From contig NZ_CP133160.1 of NCBI RefSeq assembly GCF_030913365.1, positions 1 to 64,000 on the forward strand: a DNA stretch of 64,000 bases, given 5' to 3'. The stretch is from Stenotrophomonas sp. 24(2023) (GTDB taxonomy: Bacteria; Pseudomonadota; Gammaproteobacteria; Xanthomonadales; Xanthomonadaceae). Below are positions 43,933 through 51,988 of this stretch, one piece after another. Each line of letters begins with the position of its first letter. Positions within the stretch are counted from its first letter, which is position 1. Both the position numbers and the translations under genes were made by a program. Under the pieces are notes generated by a model that worked only from the letters and a program-made list of their open reading frames with translations, was not told the origin of the DNA and did no database searches.

Positions 43933-44682
43933 TCATTGCGCCAGGTAGCCACCATCGATGGCGTAGTACGTACCAGTGGCGAAGGACGCGGCATCACTGG
44001 CCAGCCAGGCCACCAGCGCAGCCACTTCATCGGCGGTGCCCAGGCGCTTGAGCGCGTGCTTGCCTTCCAGCGTGGCGCGCACCTTGGCGTCCATCTTTTC
44101 CAGCAGCGGCGTGTTGATGAAGCCCGGCCCCACTGCATTGATGCGGATGTTGTCGCCGGCATGTTCCCATGCCGCGGTCTGGGTCAGGCCGACCACGCCG
44201 TGCTTGGCCGCCACGTAGGCCACCGAGCCGGCATAGCCCACCTGGCCGAGGATGGAGGCCATGTTGATGATGCTGCCGCCCTTGCCGGCGGCGCGCATGG
44301 CCTGGATCTGCGCGCGCTGGCACAGGAATACGCTGGTCAGGTTCACGTCGATCACCCGCTTCCAGCCCTCGACGGGGTAATCGCCGCTCTTCTCCGCCGG
44401 GCCGCCGATGCCCGCATTGTTGACGGCGATATCGACGCCCCCCAGTTCCTCCACGGTGCGCCTCACGGCCGCCGCCACCGCCGCCTCATCGGTCACGTCC
44501 AGCGCGATGCCGATGGCCTTGCCGCCCAATGCGGCCACCGTGGCATCGACCGCGTCCTGCTTCAGGTCCCATACCGACAGGGCCGCACCGGACGCTGCCA
44601 AGGCCTGCGCCACGGCCAGGCCGATGCCGGATACACCGCCGGTCACGATGGCGACCTTGCCGTTGAGCTGGTAATCGATCAT
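43933..44682 (-). CDS. Short-chain dehydrogenase/reductase
   Basis: A 249-residue classical SDR. NAD(P)-binding GGVSGIGLA (about 15-23) is followed by VWDLKQD, with Asp after the second strand, suggesting NAD(H). NNAGIGG (about 88-94), the catalytic Ser in MASILGQ, and Y-x3-K in AYVAAKHG (about 154-161) follow, and the protein ends in ASFATGTYYAIDGGYLAQ. The ATG at 44682 has GGAGAAC upstream. Oxidoreductase of unknown alcohol or ketone substrate. It is divergent from the Old Yellow Enzyme gene. Confidence 0.9.
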   Translation of the reverse strand: MIDYQLNGKVAIVTGGVSGIGLAVAQALAASGAALSVWDLKQDAVDATVAALGGKAIGIALDVTDEAAVAAAVRRTVEELGGVDIAVNNAGIGGPAEKSGDYPVEGWKRVIDVNLTSVFLCQRAQIQAMRAAGKGGSIINMASILGQVGYAGSVAYVAAKHGVVGLTQTAAWEHAGDNIRINAVGPGFINTPLLEKMDAKVRATLEGKHALKRLGTADEVAALVAWLASDAASFATGTYYAIDGGYLAQ

Positions 44683-44877
44683 CACTGTTCTCCACGTGGG
44701 GGTAATCGGTGCGGACCGTGCCGCAGGCCTTCAACCCTACGCGCAGCGGTGTCGTGCACGCGTTACGGCATTTCAATGCCGGGCCACCGCAACCGAGCTT
44801 CCCATCGCTGCAACGTCGGTGTCCCTATGCTGGGTACAGGGCCTGCTGCCCGCCCCTATCGCCAACCTGGACTTTCG

Positions 44878-45966
44878 ATGAGCACCGATTCAGACGTGCT
44901 GTTCACCCCGACCCGCTTGGGCAGCATCGCCCTGGCCAACCGCATCGCCATGGCACCGCTGACCCGCAACCGTGCGTTGCCGGACCGCGTGCCCACGCCC
45001 CTGGCGGCGACCTACTATGGCCAACGCGCCAGTGCCGGCCTGCTGATTGCCGAAGCCACCCAGATCAGTCCGCTTGGCCAGGGCTACCTGGACACCCCGG
45101 GCATCTACAGTGCCGCGCAGGTGACGGCATGGAAGACGATCACCGATGCCGTGCATGCGCGTGGCGGCAAAATCGTCCTGCAGCTGTGGCATGTCGGCCG
45201 CATCTCCCATACCAGCCTGCTGCCCGAAGGTGAAGTGCCGGTGGCCCCCAGTGCGATCCGCGCTGACAGCAAGACCTTCACCGCCAACGGCTTCGAGGAT
45301 GTCTCGGCGCCGCGTGCATTGGCGCTGGAAGAGATTCCCGCGCTGATCGAGGACTACCGCCAGGCCGCGCGCAACGCCATCACCGCTGGTTTTGATGGCG
45401 TGGAAGTGCATGCGGCCAACGGCTACCTGATCGACCAGTTCCTGCGTGATGGCAGCAACCACCGCGACGACGCCTATGGTGGCAGCATCGAAAACCGCAC
45501 GCGCCTGCTGTTCGAGGTGGTCAGCGCGGTTGCCGAAGCGATCGGCCCGGCCCGCACCGGCGTGCGCCTGTCCCCGGTCACGCCGGTCAACGATGCGCAT
45601 GACAGCAACCCGCAGCCGTTGTTCGAGCGTGCGGTGGAGCGCCTGGACAGCATCGACGGGCTGGCCTTCATCCATGTGATCGAAGGTGCCACCGGCGGCG
45701 ACCGCGACAACCTGCCCTTCGACTATGCGGCATTGCGCGCGCGCTTCCGCGGTGGCTGGATCGCCAACAACGGCTACGACAAGGCCAGTGCGGCGGCGGC
45801 GGTCACCGCCGGCAACGCCGATGTGATCGCCTTCGGCCGGCCCTTCATCTCCAACCCGGACCTGGTCGAGCGCCTGCGCACGGATGCCCCGCTGGCCGCG
45901 CTCGACCCGCAGACCCTGTATGGCGGCGGCGAGCACGGCTACATCGATTACCCTCCCCTGGGCTGA
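44878..45966 (+). CDS. Old Yellow Enzyme family alkene reductase (NemA-like)
   Basis: A 362-residue FMN enzyme. MAPLTRNRA (about 24-32), LIAEATQISPLGQGY, KIVLQLWHVGRISH, GFDGVEVHAANGYLIDQFLRDGSNHRDD (catalytic His and Asn in VHAANGY), YGGSIENRTR and ADVIAFGRPFISNPDL are class signatures. It reduces activated C=C bonds of enals, enones, maleimides or nitro compounds with NAD(P)H. The ATG at 44878 has a weak ribosome binding site. It may share control with the divergent SDR. An AraC-type regulator follows on the same strand after a strong hairpin. Confidence 0.93.
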   Translation: MSTDSDVLFTPTRLGSIALANRIAMAPLTRNRALPDRVPTPLAATYYGQRASAGLLIAEATQISPLGQGYLDTPGIYSAAQVTAWKTITDAVHARGGKIVLQLWHVGRISHTSLLPEGEVPVAPSAIRADSKTFTANGFEDVSAPRALALEEIPALIEDYRQAARNAITAGFDGVEVHAANGYLIDQFLRDGSNHRDDAYGGSIENRTRLLFEVVSAVAEAIGPARTGVRLSPVTPVNDAHDSNPQPLFERAVERLDSIDGLAFIHVIEGATGGDRDNLPFDYAALRARFRGGWIANNGYDKASAAAAVTAGNADVIAFGRPFISNPDLVERLRTDAPLAALDPQTLYGGGEHGYIDYPPLG

Positions 45967-45976
45967 ACCCGGCCAC

Positions 45977-46004
45977 GCGGCCCGCCGCTTCGGTGGCGGG
46001 CCGC
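45977..46004 (+). terminator. 12-bp hairpin with TTCG loop after the alkene reductase gene
   Basis: GCGGCCCGCCGC-TTCG-GTGGCGGGCCGC starts 10 bases after the stop and has one G-T pair. It is very stable, with no U-run after it. It is a likely terminator or transcript end. Confidence 0.65.
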
Positions 46005-46063
46005 GCTAGAATGCCCGCGCCAGCTTCCGCCAGCACGACTCCTTACCTGTCGAGTGCTGAGTG

Positions 46064-47017
46064 ATGTCCCGATATTTCACCTTTGCCGATTACCGCCGTT
46101 TCGGCCTGCGCCACGGCTATGACTACCGTGCCGATCCGCGCGACCTGCGCGATGACCAGTGGGTTGGCCGCGGCGAACTGCATGAACAGATCCTGCGCGG
46201 CGGCCTGAGCCTGGTGGCCACCGATGTGCACAACCGCATCGGTTATACCGCCACGGCCGAGGAGCGCCCCGGCCTGTCGATCCGCATGATGCTCGATGGC
46301 CAGGTGGACGTGCACGCGCCGCGCCGCCCGCACTTCACCCTGCGCGCCGGCACCGCCATGACGTCCCACCACCGCGAGCCGGTGGCCATGCGCGGCGTGC
46401 ACCCGGCCAGCATGCGCCTGCGCGGAGTGAGCCTGATGGTACCGGCCGACCTGGATCCGGCCATCCATGGCTGCCCGGAACTGCAGCAGGCCCTGCGGGA
46501 CGAGCAGGCCCGCTGCCGGCACTGGGCCATTCCGCACACGCTGCTGCCCAGCCTGTCACAACTGTTCGACAGCCCCTGGCAGGGCAACCTGGATGCCTTG
46601 TGGCGCGAAGGGCTGGCGCTGCAGATCCTGTCGATCGGCCTGCAGGCCGACGACCTGGACACCCGCGTGCGTTGCCTGCGCGCCGGCCAGCAGGCCCGGC
46701 TGGACCGCGTGCGCGATTACCTGCAGGCCGCGCCCGGCCATGACCACAGCCTGGCCGAACTGGCCGGCATCGCCTGCATGAGTGCCAGTGCGTTGCGCCG
46801 GCTGTTCGTGCAGCAGTATGGCTGTTCGGTGTTCGACTACCTGCACGAACAGCGCATGCACCATGCCGAGCGCGGCCTGCGCGAAGACGGCTGGAGCGTG
46901 GAGCAGGCCGCGGCGGCCTGTGGCTACCGCCACCCGAGCAATTTCGCCGCCGCGTTCCGCAAGCGTTTCGGGCTGGTGCCCAGCCGCTGGCGGACCGGGC
47001 CATCGAAGGTCGGGTGA
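46064..47017 (+). CDS. AraC-family transcriptional regulator
   Basis: A 317-residue protein. The N-terminal half is a sensor region (HEQILRGGLSLVATDVHN, RPGLSIRMMLDGQVDVHAP). The C-terminal 100 residues form the AraC double helix-turn-helix: RVRDYLQAAPGHDHSLAELAGIACMSASALRRLFVQQYGCSVFDYLHEQRM and GWSVEQAAAACGYRHPSNFAAAFRKRFGLVPSRWR. The ATG at 46064 overlaps a possible GTG start at 46061. Such sensor regions are seen in siderophore- and stress-type regulators (PchR-like). The target is not evident; a TonB or siderophore gene is not next to it. Confidence 0.9.
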   Translation: MSRYFTFADYRRFGLRHGYDYRADPRDLRDDQWVGRGELHEQILRGGLSLVATDVHNRIGYTATAEERPGLSIRMMLDGQVDVHAPRRPHFTLRAGTAMTSHHREPVAMRGVHPASMRLRGVSLMVPADLDPAIHGCPELQQALRDEQARCRHWAIPHTLLPSLSQLFDSPWQGNLDALWREGLALQILSIGLQADDLDTRVRCLRAGQQARLDRVRDYLQAAPGHDHSLAELAGIACMSASALRRLFVQQYGCSVFDYLHEQRMHHAERGLREDGWSVEQAAAACGYRHPSNFAAAFRKRFGLVPSRWRTGPSKVG

Positions 47018-47053
47018 ACGGCGGCCGGGCATGGCCCGGCACCACCGTCAACC

Positions 47054-48964
47054 TCAGTACACCGGCAGGTCGATGTAGCTGGCCTGCGCGGCGCTGTGCC
47101 AGACCCGCTGCGTGGCCTTCTGGTAATCCCCCGGCTTGGCCAGGTAGATGTTCGGCACGTAGGTCTGCGGATTGCGGTCGTACAGCGGGAACAGGCTGGA
47201 CTGCACCTGCACCATCACCCGGTGGCCCTTCTGGAAGGTGTGGTTGGCATTGGGCAGGTCGAACCGGTATGGCAGCACCTGGTTGGCCGCCAGCGGCCTG
47301 GGATCACTGAAGCTCTCACGATAGCGGCCACGGAAGATCGCCAGCGAGACCGGCAGCTCGTAACCGCCCATCTCCGGCGTCGAGGCCTCCTGGTCCGGGT
47401 AGACATCGATCAGCTTGACCACCCAGTCACTGTCGGTACCGCTGGTCGATGCCTGCAGGTGCACCACCGGGGCACCGCCGATGCGCAGCGGCGCGGTCAA
47501 CGGCTCGGTGATGAAGGTCAGCACATCCGGGCGGCCATCGACGAAGCGCTGATCCTTCACCAGCCAGGTCGTCCACATGTCACGGTCGGCGAAGCGCACC
47601 GGGCGCGGCACGAACGGCACCGGCTTGGCCGGGTCGGACACGTATTCCTCGTAGTCGCCCTCACCGGCGGCCGGCGCCTGGAAGGCCAGCTTGCCGCCGG
47701 CGCGCAGGTACAGCGGCTTGCTGCTGGCGGTGCAGCCCTTGTCGCAGCTGCGTGGCCAGCCCTGCAGGCGGTCCCAGTGGTTTTCGCCGGTGTTGTAGAT
47801 CAGCACCGGCGGCGTGTCGGCCTTGGGCGCACCGTCCACCAGGTACTGGTCGAAGAACGGCTTGAGCACATCACGACGGAACTGCAGCGCGGTATCGCCA
47901 TCGAACTTCAGCGCGCCCAGCTGGGCGCCGTCATAGTTGACCTGGCTGTGCCGCCACGGGCCCATCACCAGGTAGTTGAGCGTGTTGCCGGTATCGCGGC
48001 CTTCCATCGCATGGTAGGCATGGTTGGCACCCCACATGTCTTCCTGGTCCCACAGGCCCTGCAGCCACATGGTCGGCACTTTCAATGGTGTCTTCGCCAT
48101 TTCCGCATCCAGCGCCTGGCCCTGCCAGAACGCATCGTAGGCCGGGTGCTGCACCAGCTTCTTCCACCAGGTCAGCTGGTCCACGCCGGTGAAACGGGCG
48201 TAGTCACCGGCCGAGCCGATGCGCAGGAAGGTGCTGTAGTCGTCGTAGCCCAGGCTGGGCAGCGGTGTGCCCTTGCCGCGCTTTTCGGTCTGCATGGCGA
48301 AGTAGTTGAAGTTGACCTGGCGGAAGGCGCCGTAGTTGAGCCAGTCATCGCCCATCCAGCCATCGACCATCGGGCTCTGCGGCGCGGCCACCTTCAAGGC
48401 CGGGTGCGGGTTGGTCAGCGCCATCACCACCGTGAAGCCCTCGTAGGACGAGCCCAGCATGCCGACCTTGCCATTGCTTTCCGGCACATGCTTGACCAGC
48501 CAGTCGATGGTGTCCCAGGCATCGGTGGCATGGTCGACCTGGGTGGTGTTCAACGGCCCGCGCAGCGGCCGGGTCATCACGTAATCGCCTTCCGAGCCGT
48601 ACTTGCCGCGGATGTCCTGGAACACGCGGATGTAGCCCCCATCGACGAAGACCTCATCGCCCTGCGGCAGCAGGTCGCGCATGCGTGGCGAATCGGTGCG
48701 CGCGGCGCGGCTGGCGGCGTCGTACGGCGTGCGGGTCAGCAGGATGGGGGCATTGCGGGCCCCCTTGGGCACCACGATGACCGTGTACAGCTTCGTGCCA
48801 TCGCGCATCGGCACCATCACCACGCGCTTGTCGTAGTCGCGACCGATGTCCGGGGCGACGAACGGCTTGCCACTGATGTCCGGCGTCATCGGCGGGGTAT
48901 CGGCAGCGAACAGTGGGCCGGACAGGGTCAGGGCGATCGCAAGGGCAACGGCACGCACACGCAT
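47054..48964 (-). CDS. Secreted alpha-amino-acid ester hydrolase (CocE/NonD family)
   Basis: A 636-residue protein with the signal peptide MRVRAVALAIALTLSGPLFA. It follows the Xanthomonas citri enzyme closely over the full length as I recall it: MTPDISGKPFVAPD, VFVDGGYIRVFQDIRGKYGSEGDYVM, GMLGSSYEGFT (nucleophile Ser173), MWLQGLWDQEDMWG (Asp306) and MGPWRHSQ (His339). The carboxylate cluster that binds the substrate amino group is present (Asp207, Glu308, Asp309). A C-terminal jelly-roll domain completes it. Such enzymes hydrolyse amino-acid esters and beta-lactam antibiotics carrying an alpha-amino side chain, in the periplasm. The natural role is unsettled. Confidence 0.92.
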   Translation of the reverse strand: MRVRAVALAIALTLSGPLFAADTPPMTPDISGKPFVAPDIGRDYDKRVVMVPMRDGTKLYTVIVVPKGARNAPILLTRTPYDAASRAARTDSPRMRDLLPQGDEVFVDGGYIRVFQDIRGKYGSEGDYVMTRPLRGPLNTTQVDHATDAWDTIDWLVKHVPESNGKVGMLGSSYEGFTVVMALTNPHPALKVAAPQSPMVDGWMGDDWLNYGAFRQVNFNYFAMQTEKRGKGTPLPSLGYDDYSTFLRIGSAGDYARFTGVDQLTWWKKLVQHPAYDAFWQGQALDAEMAKTPLKVPTMWLQGLWDQEDMWGANHAYHAMEGRDTGNTLNYLVMGPWRHSQVNYDGAQLGALKFDGDTALQFRRDVLKPFFDQYLVDGAPKADTPPVLIYNTGENHWDRLQGWPRSCDKGCTASSKPLYLRAGGKLAFQAPAAGEGDYEEYVSDPAKPVPFVPRPVRFADRDMWTTWLVKDQRFVDGRPDVLTFITEPLTAPLRIGGAPVVHLQASTSGTDSDWVVKLIDVYPDQEASTPEMGGYELPVSLAIFRGRYRESFSDPRPLAANQVLPYRFDLPNANHTFQKGHRVMVQVQSSLFPLYDRNPQTYVPNIYLAKPGDYQKATQRVWHSAAQASYIDLPVY

Positions 48965-49118
48965 GGGGTTCAGCTCCCGGCAGGAAAGCCCCAAGCCTAC
49001 TCCTGCCTGCGCCTGGGGTGTGTGCCGAAGCGTTGTGTTACGGGGGGAAAACAGCACGACTGATGGCACATGTGCTGCGCTGGGCCGGCAGCACCGGGCA
49101 CGGTCCGGCGCCCTCACA

Positions 49119-49505
49119 TCAGGCCACCGGCACCTCGTGTAGGGCCAGCCAGCGCCAGCGGCCGCCGTCCTGCCGCAGCACCGCCAGCGACTCGCGCCAC
49201 ACCGGCGCGGTGGTGGCGAGCGCATGCCCTTCGCGATAGCGCAGCACCGCCAGCGGCGCCGATGCTTCCACCACCTGCACGGCCTCGATGGCAATGCACA
49301 GGCCAGGACGGGCGCCGTGGCCGCCCACGAACAACGCCTGCACCGCCAGCCGGTCAAGCCGGCGCCCGGCAACGCCGACCATGCTGAAATCCGCGCAGAA
49401 GTGCGCCATCAGATCTTCCAGCGCATCGGCCTCCACCTCGGCGCGGAACCAGGCCTGCAGTTTGTCGTGCAGCACGTGGATTTCATGTTCAGCCGTGTGT
49501 TCCAT
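49119..49505 (-). CDS. SnoaL/NTF2-like small protein
   Basis: A 128-residue soluble protein. An N-terminal helix pair (EHEIHVLHDKLQAWFRAEVEADALEDLMAHFCADFSMVG) is followed by strands (LCIAIEAVQVVEASAPLAVLRYREGH, RESLAVLRQDGGRWRWLALHEVPVA). This is the NTF2-like/DUF4440 arrangement with the usual length. The start codon overlaps the stop of the MFS gene (TGATG), so they are translationally coupled. Function unknown; a small-molecule-binding or enzyme fold. Confidence 0.8.
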   Translation of the reverse strand: MEHTAEHEIHVLHDKLQAWFRAEVEADALEDLMAHFCADFSMVGVAGRRLDRLAVQALFVGGHGARPGLCIAIEAVQVVEASAPLAVLRYREGHALATTAPVWRESLAVLRQDGGRWRWLALHEVPVA

Positions 49506-50875
49506 CAAGCATTCTCCGGTCGCGGAAGGGTGAGGGGCTGCGATGAGCGCAACAGCACCATCGGCAGCAGGGTAAGTACCGCCGCCAGGCCCAGCGCCAC
49601 ACCCGTGGCCCGGGTCGGCAGCCAGTGCACCGCCAGCGCCAGCAGCAGCGCAATCGCAGCCGTGCCGAGGCAGAAACTGAGCTGGCGGTTGAGGTTCCAC
49701 AGTGCGCTGGCGTCGCCCAGTGCTTCGCCCTCGACGCCATGGAAGGCCAACGTCTGTGCGGTACTGCTGCACAGGCTGCCGCCCGCCCCCATCAGCGCGA
49801 ACAACAGCCCGGCCAGCGCAAATACCGGCTGCGGCAGCAGTGCCATCGACAGCAGGCCGCTGGCCTGCAGCAGCATGCCGGTGCGCAGCACCGTGGCCGG
49901 GCCGAAGCGGGCCAGCAGGCGTTTGCTGGCGGCAATCGCCATTGCCGACGCCAGCGCCCAAGGCAGCATCAGCGCGCCGATGCGGGCCGCGCTGTAACCG
50001 GCCTGGTGCAACTGCAGGGTGCTGACCAGCTGGCTGCCGATGAACACGCCCGGCACCGCCAGATACACCAGCATCGCCAGGCGCAGGCCCCGATGGGACA
50101 GCAGCGACCAGCGCAGCAACGGTTGCGCCTGGCGGCGCACGTCCCGCAGGTGCGCAACCGCCAGCAGCAGCGCGACCAGCAGCAACACAGCGCCCGCGCT
50201 GCGATGGCCGGATTCGCCCAGCCAGGTCAACGCCAGCAGCAGCGCGCCCAGTGCAAGCATCGCGGTGGACAGCGCATAGGCCTGCAGGCGTGGCGCATCA
50301 CGCGTGCCATCGGCAGGCATCCAGGCCAGCACCAGCCCCGTCGCCACCACCGCCAGTGGCAGGCTGGCCCAGAGCACGCCGCGCCAGGACAACCATTGCA
50401 CCAGCAGGCCGCCCAGCGCAGGCGCCAGGGCCGGCACCAGCAGCGCCACCAGCAGCGCCACCAGCAGGATGCGCCGGGTCAGTGCCCCCCGCTGGTCGGG
50501 CGTGCACTGACGGTAGGCCGCCGCCTGCGCGACAGGGATCAGCAGGCCACCGGCCAGGCCCTGCAGCAAGCGCCAGCCCAGCAGCCAGCCGATACCCGGC
50601 GCGGCGCCTGCCAGCACGGCGGCGACCGCGAACAACAGCAACGCAACCAGCAGCAGGCGACACTCGCCGCAGCGCGCGGCCAGCCACGGCGCCAGCGGAA
50701 TCACCACGCTCAGGCCCAGCATGTAGGCAGTGCCGACCCAGGCCAGAGTGCCGATGTCGGCGTGCAGGTCCGCCGCCAGCGCCGGATAGGCGACCGTGGC
50801 GATGAACATGTTGACCAGGTCCAAGGCGAACACCAGCAGGAAGATCGCCTCATGACGCAGGCGGAGGGATGGCAT
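49505..50875 (-). CDS. MFS drug-efflux-type transporter
   Basis: A 456-residue protein with 12-14 hydrophobic helices. It starts LRLRHEAIFLLVFALDLVNMFIATVAYPALAADLHADIGTLAWVGTAYMLGLSVVIPLAPWLAARCG, including the MFS loop 2-3 region. It then has LLGWRLLQGLAGGLLIPVAQA (the motif C-like drug/H antiporter region) and an Arg-rich cytoplasmic loop. Topology resembles the DHA2 group. The upstream LysR gene is divergent, with an inverted repeat in the 105-base spacer, so it is probably the regulator. Substrate not predictable. Confidence 0.88.
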   Translation of the reverse strand: MPSLRLRHEAIFLLVFALDLVNMFIATVAYPALAADLHADIGTLAWVGTAYMLGLSVVIPLAPWLAARCGECRLLLVALLLFAVAAVLAGAAPGIGWLLGWRLLQGLAGGLLIPVAQAAAYRQCTPDQRGALTRRILLVALLVALLVPALAPALGGLLVQWLSWRGVLWASLPLAVVATGLVLAWMPADGTRDAPRLQAYALSTAMLALGALLLALTWLGESGHRSAGAVLLLVALLLAVAHLRDVRRQAQPLLRWSLLSHRGLRLAMLVYLAVPGVFIGSQLVSTLQLHQAGYSAARIGALMLPWALASAMAIAASKRLLARFGPATVLRTGMLLQASGLLSMALLPQPVFALAGLLFALMGAGGSLCSSTAQTLAFHGVEGEALGDASALWNLNRQLSFCLGTAAIALLLALAVHWLPTRATGVALGLAAVLTLLPMVLLRSSQPLTLPRPENA

Positions 50876-50951
50876 CGGCGGTGCTCCAGCAGGGAAGCGG
50901 CCAGCATGCCTTTCACACCCTGTTGGAAAAACACGACAGCAGCTGCAACAC

Positions 50952-50970
50952 TGTCAAATCTTTTTTGACA
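50952..50970. promoter_or_regulatory. Inverted repeat between mfs and lysR genes
   Basis: TGTCAAATCTTTTTTGACA has perfect 7-bp arms around 5 bases and contains a T-N11-A core as in LysR-type sites. It lies 10 bases before the lysR start and in the MFS promoter region. Probable autoregulatory site. Confidence 0.6.
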
Positions 50971-50980
50971 ATGAATCATC

Positions 50981-51886
50981 ATGGTCAGCCTGGATCGCTT
51001 CGATGTTTTCCGTGCCGTGGTCGAGGCCGGCAGCCTGACCGCCGCCGCCGATCGCCTTGGCCTGAGCCGCGCGGTGGTCAGCTTCAACCTGAAGCGGCTG
51101 GAGCAGGAACTGGGCGTGCCCCTGCTGCTGCGCAGTACCCGTCACCTGGCCCTGACCGAAGCCGGCGAGCAGTTCCTGCAGCACTGCGTACAGGCGCTGG
51201 ACGCCGCACAGGCAGCGATCGATGCCGCGCGCCGTGACCAGCACCAGCTGCAGGGCGTGCTGCGCCTGACCACCACGCCGGAGTACGCGCAGCTGCGCCT
51301 GATTCCGGCGCTGGAGGCATTTCGTGCGCGGCATCCGGCCCTGCTGCTTCACCTGTCGACGTCACCCGCGCCAGCCGACCTGATTCCCGAGCGGTTCGAC
51401 CTGGCCATCCGCCTGGGCCGCCTGCCGGATTCGGGCCTGCATGCCAGCGAGCTTGAACAGCACCCGCTGTGTGCGGTGGCCGCACCATCGCTGCTGGCCC
51501 GGCTGCCTTCGGCAGACGCCGCCGATGATCCGGTGCAGCTGGGCACCCTGCCCCGCCTCGGCTACCCGCGCCTGGCCGATGTGCCGGTGGTCGCACCCGA
51601 CGGCAGCGATGCCCTGTTCGCCACCAACCCGGGCAATGCCGTCGTGCGCGTGGATGGGGCCAGCAGCCTGCGCGCCTTCGCCCTGGCAGGCGCCGGGGTC
51701 ACCGTGCTGCCGCGCTGGCTGATCGAGGAGGATCTGGCCCACGGTCGCCTGCGGCCGGTGCTGCGCCAGCACCGTTTCCCGCAGCAGAGCGTGTACGCGG
51801 TCTACCCGCACAGCGCGCAGCCCTCGCCGAAGGTGCGGCAGCTGATTGATTTCCTGCGCGGGTGGTTTGACGGTACACCCGGCTGA
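50981..51886 (+). CDS. LysR-family transcriptional regulator (divergent to the MFS gene)
   Basis: A 301-residue LysR protein. The N-terminal winged helix reads DRFDVFRAVVEAGSLTAAADRLGLSRAVVSFNLKRLEQELGVPLLLRSTRHLALTEAGEQFL. The effector domain covers about 90-300 (GVLRLTTTPEYAQLRLIPALEAF, RLGRLPDSGLHASELEQHPLCAVAAPSLL, ALAGAGVTVLPRWLIEEDLAHGRLRPVL). It is of the CrgA/AaeR-like subgroup. The ATG at 50981 is preceded by AT-rich promoter DNA. It likely controls the MFS pump and the small NTF2-like gene. Confidence 0.92.
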   Translation: MVSLDRFDVFRAVVEAGSLTAAADRLGLSRAVVSFNLKRLEQELGVPLLLRSTRHLALTEAGEQFLQHCVQALDAAQAAIDAARRDQHQLQGVLRLTTTPEYAQLRLIPALEAFRARHPALLLHLSTSPAPADLIPERFDLAIRLGRLPDSGLHASELEQHPLCAVAAPSLLARLPSADAADDPVQLGTLPRLGYPRLADVPVVAPDGSDALFATNPGNAVVRVDGASSLRAFALAGAGVTVLPRWLIEEDLAHGRLRPVLRQHRFPQQSVYAVYPHSAQPSPKVRQLIDFLRGWFDGTPG

Positions 51887-51936
51887 TGACGCGCCCGCCG
51901 GCGCCCTGTCCGGCGAGCGCAGTGGCTGCCTGAACC

Positions 51937-51964
51937 AGATACGGCCCCTTGCGGGGCCGTATCT
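51937..51964. terminator. Bidirectional terminator between lysR and the GH3 gene
   Basis: AGATACGGCCCC-TTGC-GGGGCCGTATCT is a perfect 12-bp stem between two convergent genes, with short A and T flanks on either side. Confidence 0.85.
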
Positions 51965-51988
51965 TCAAACCATCAGGATCGCGCGGGA

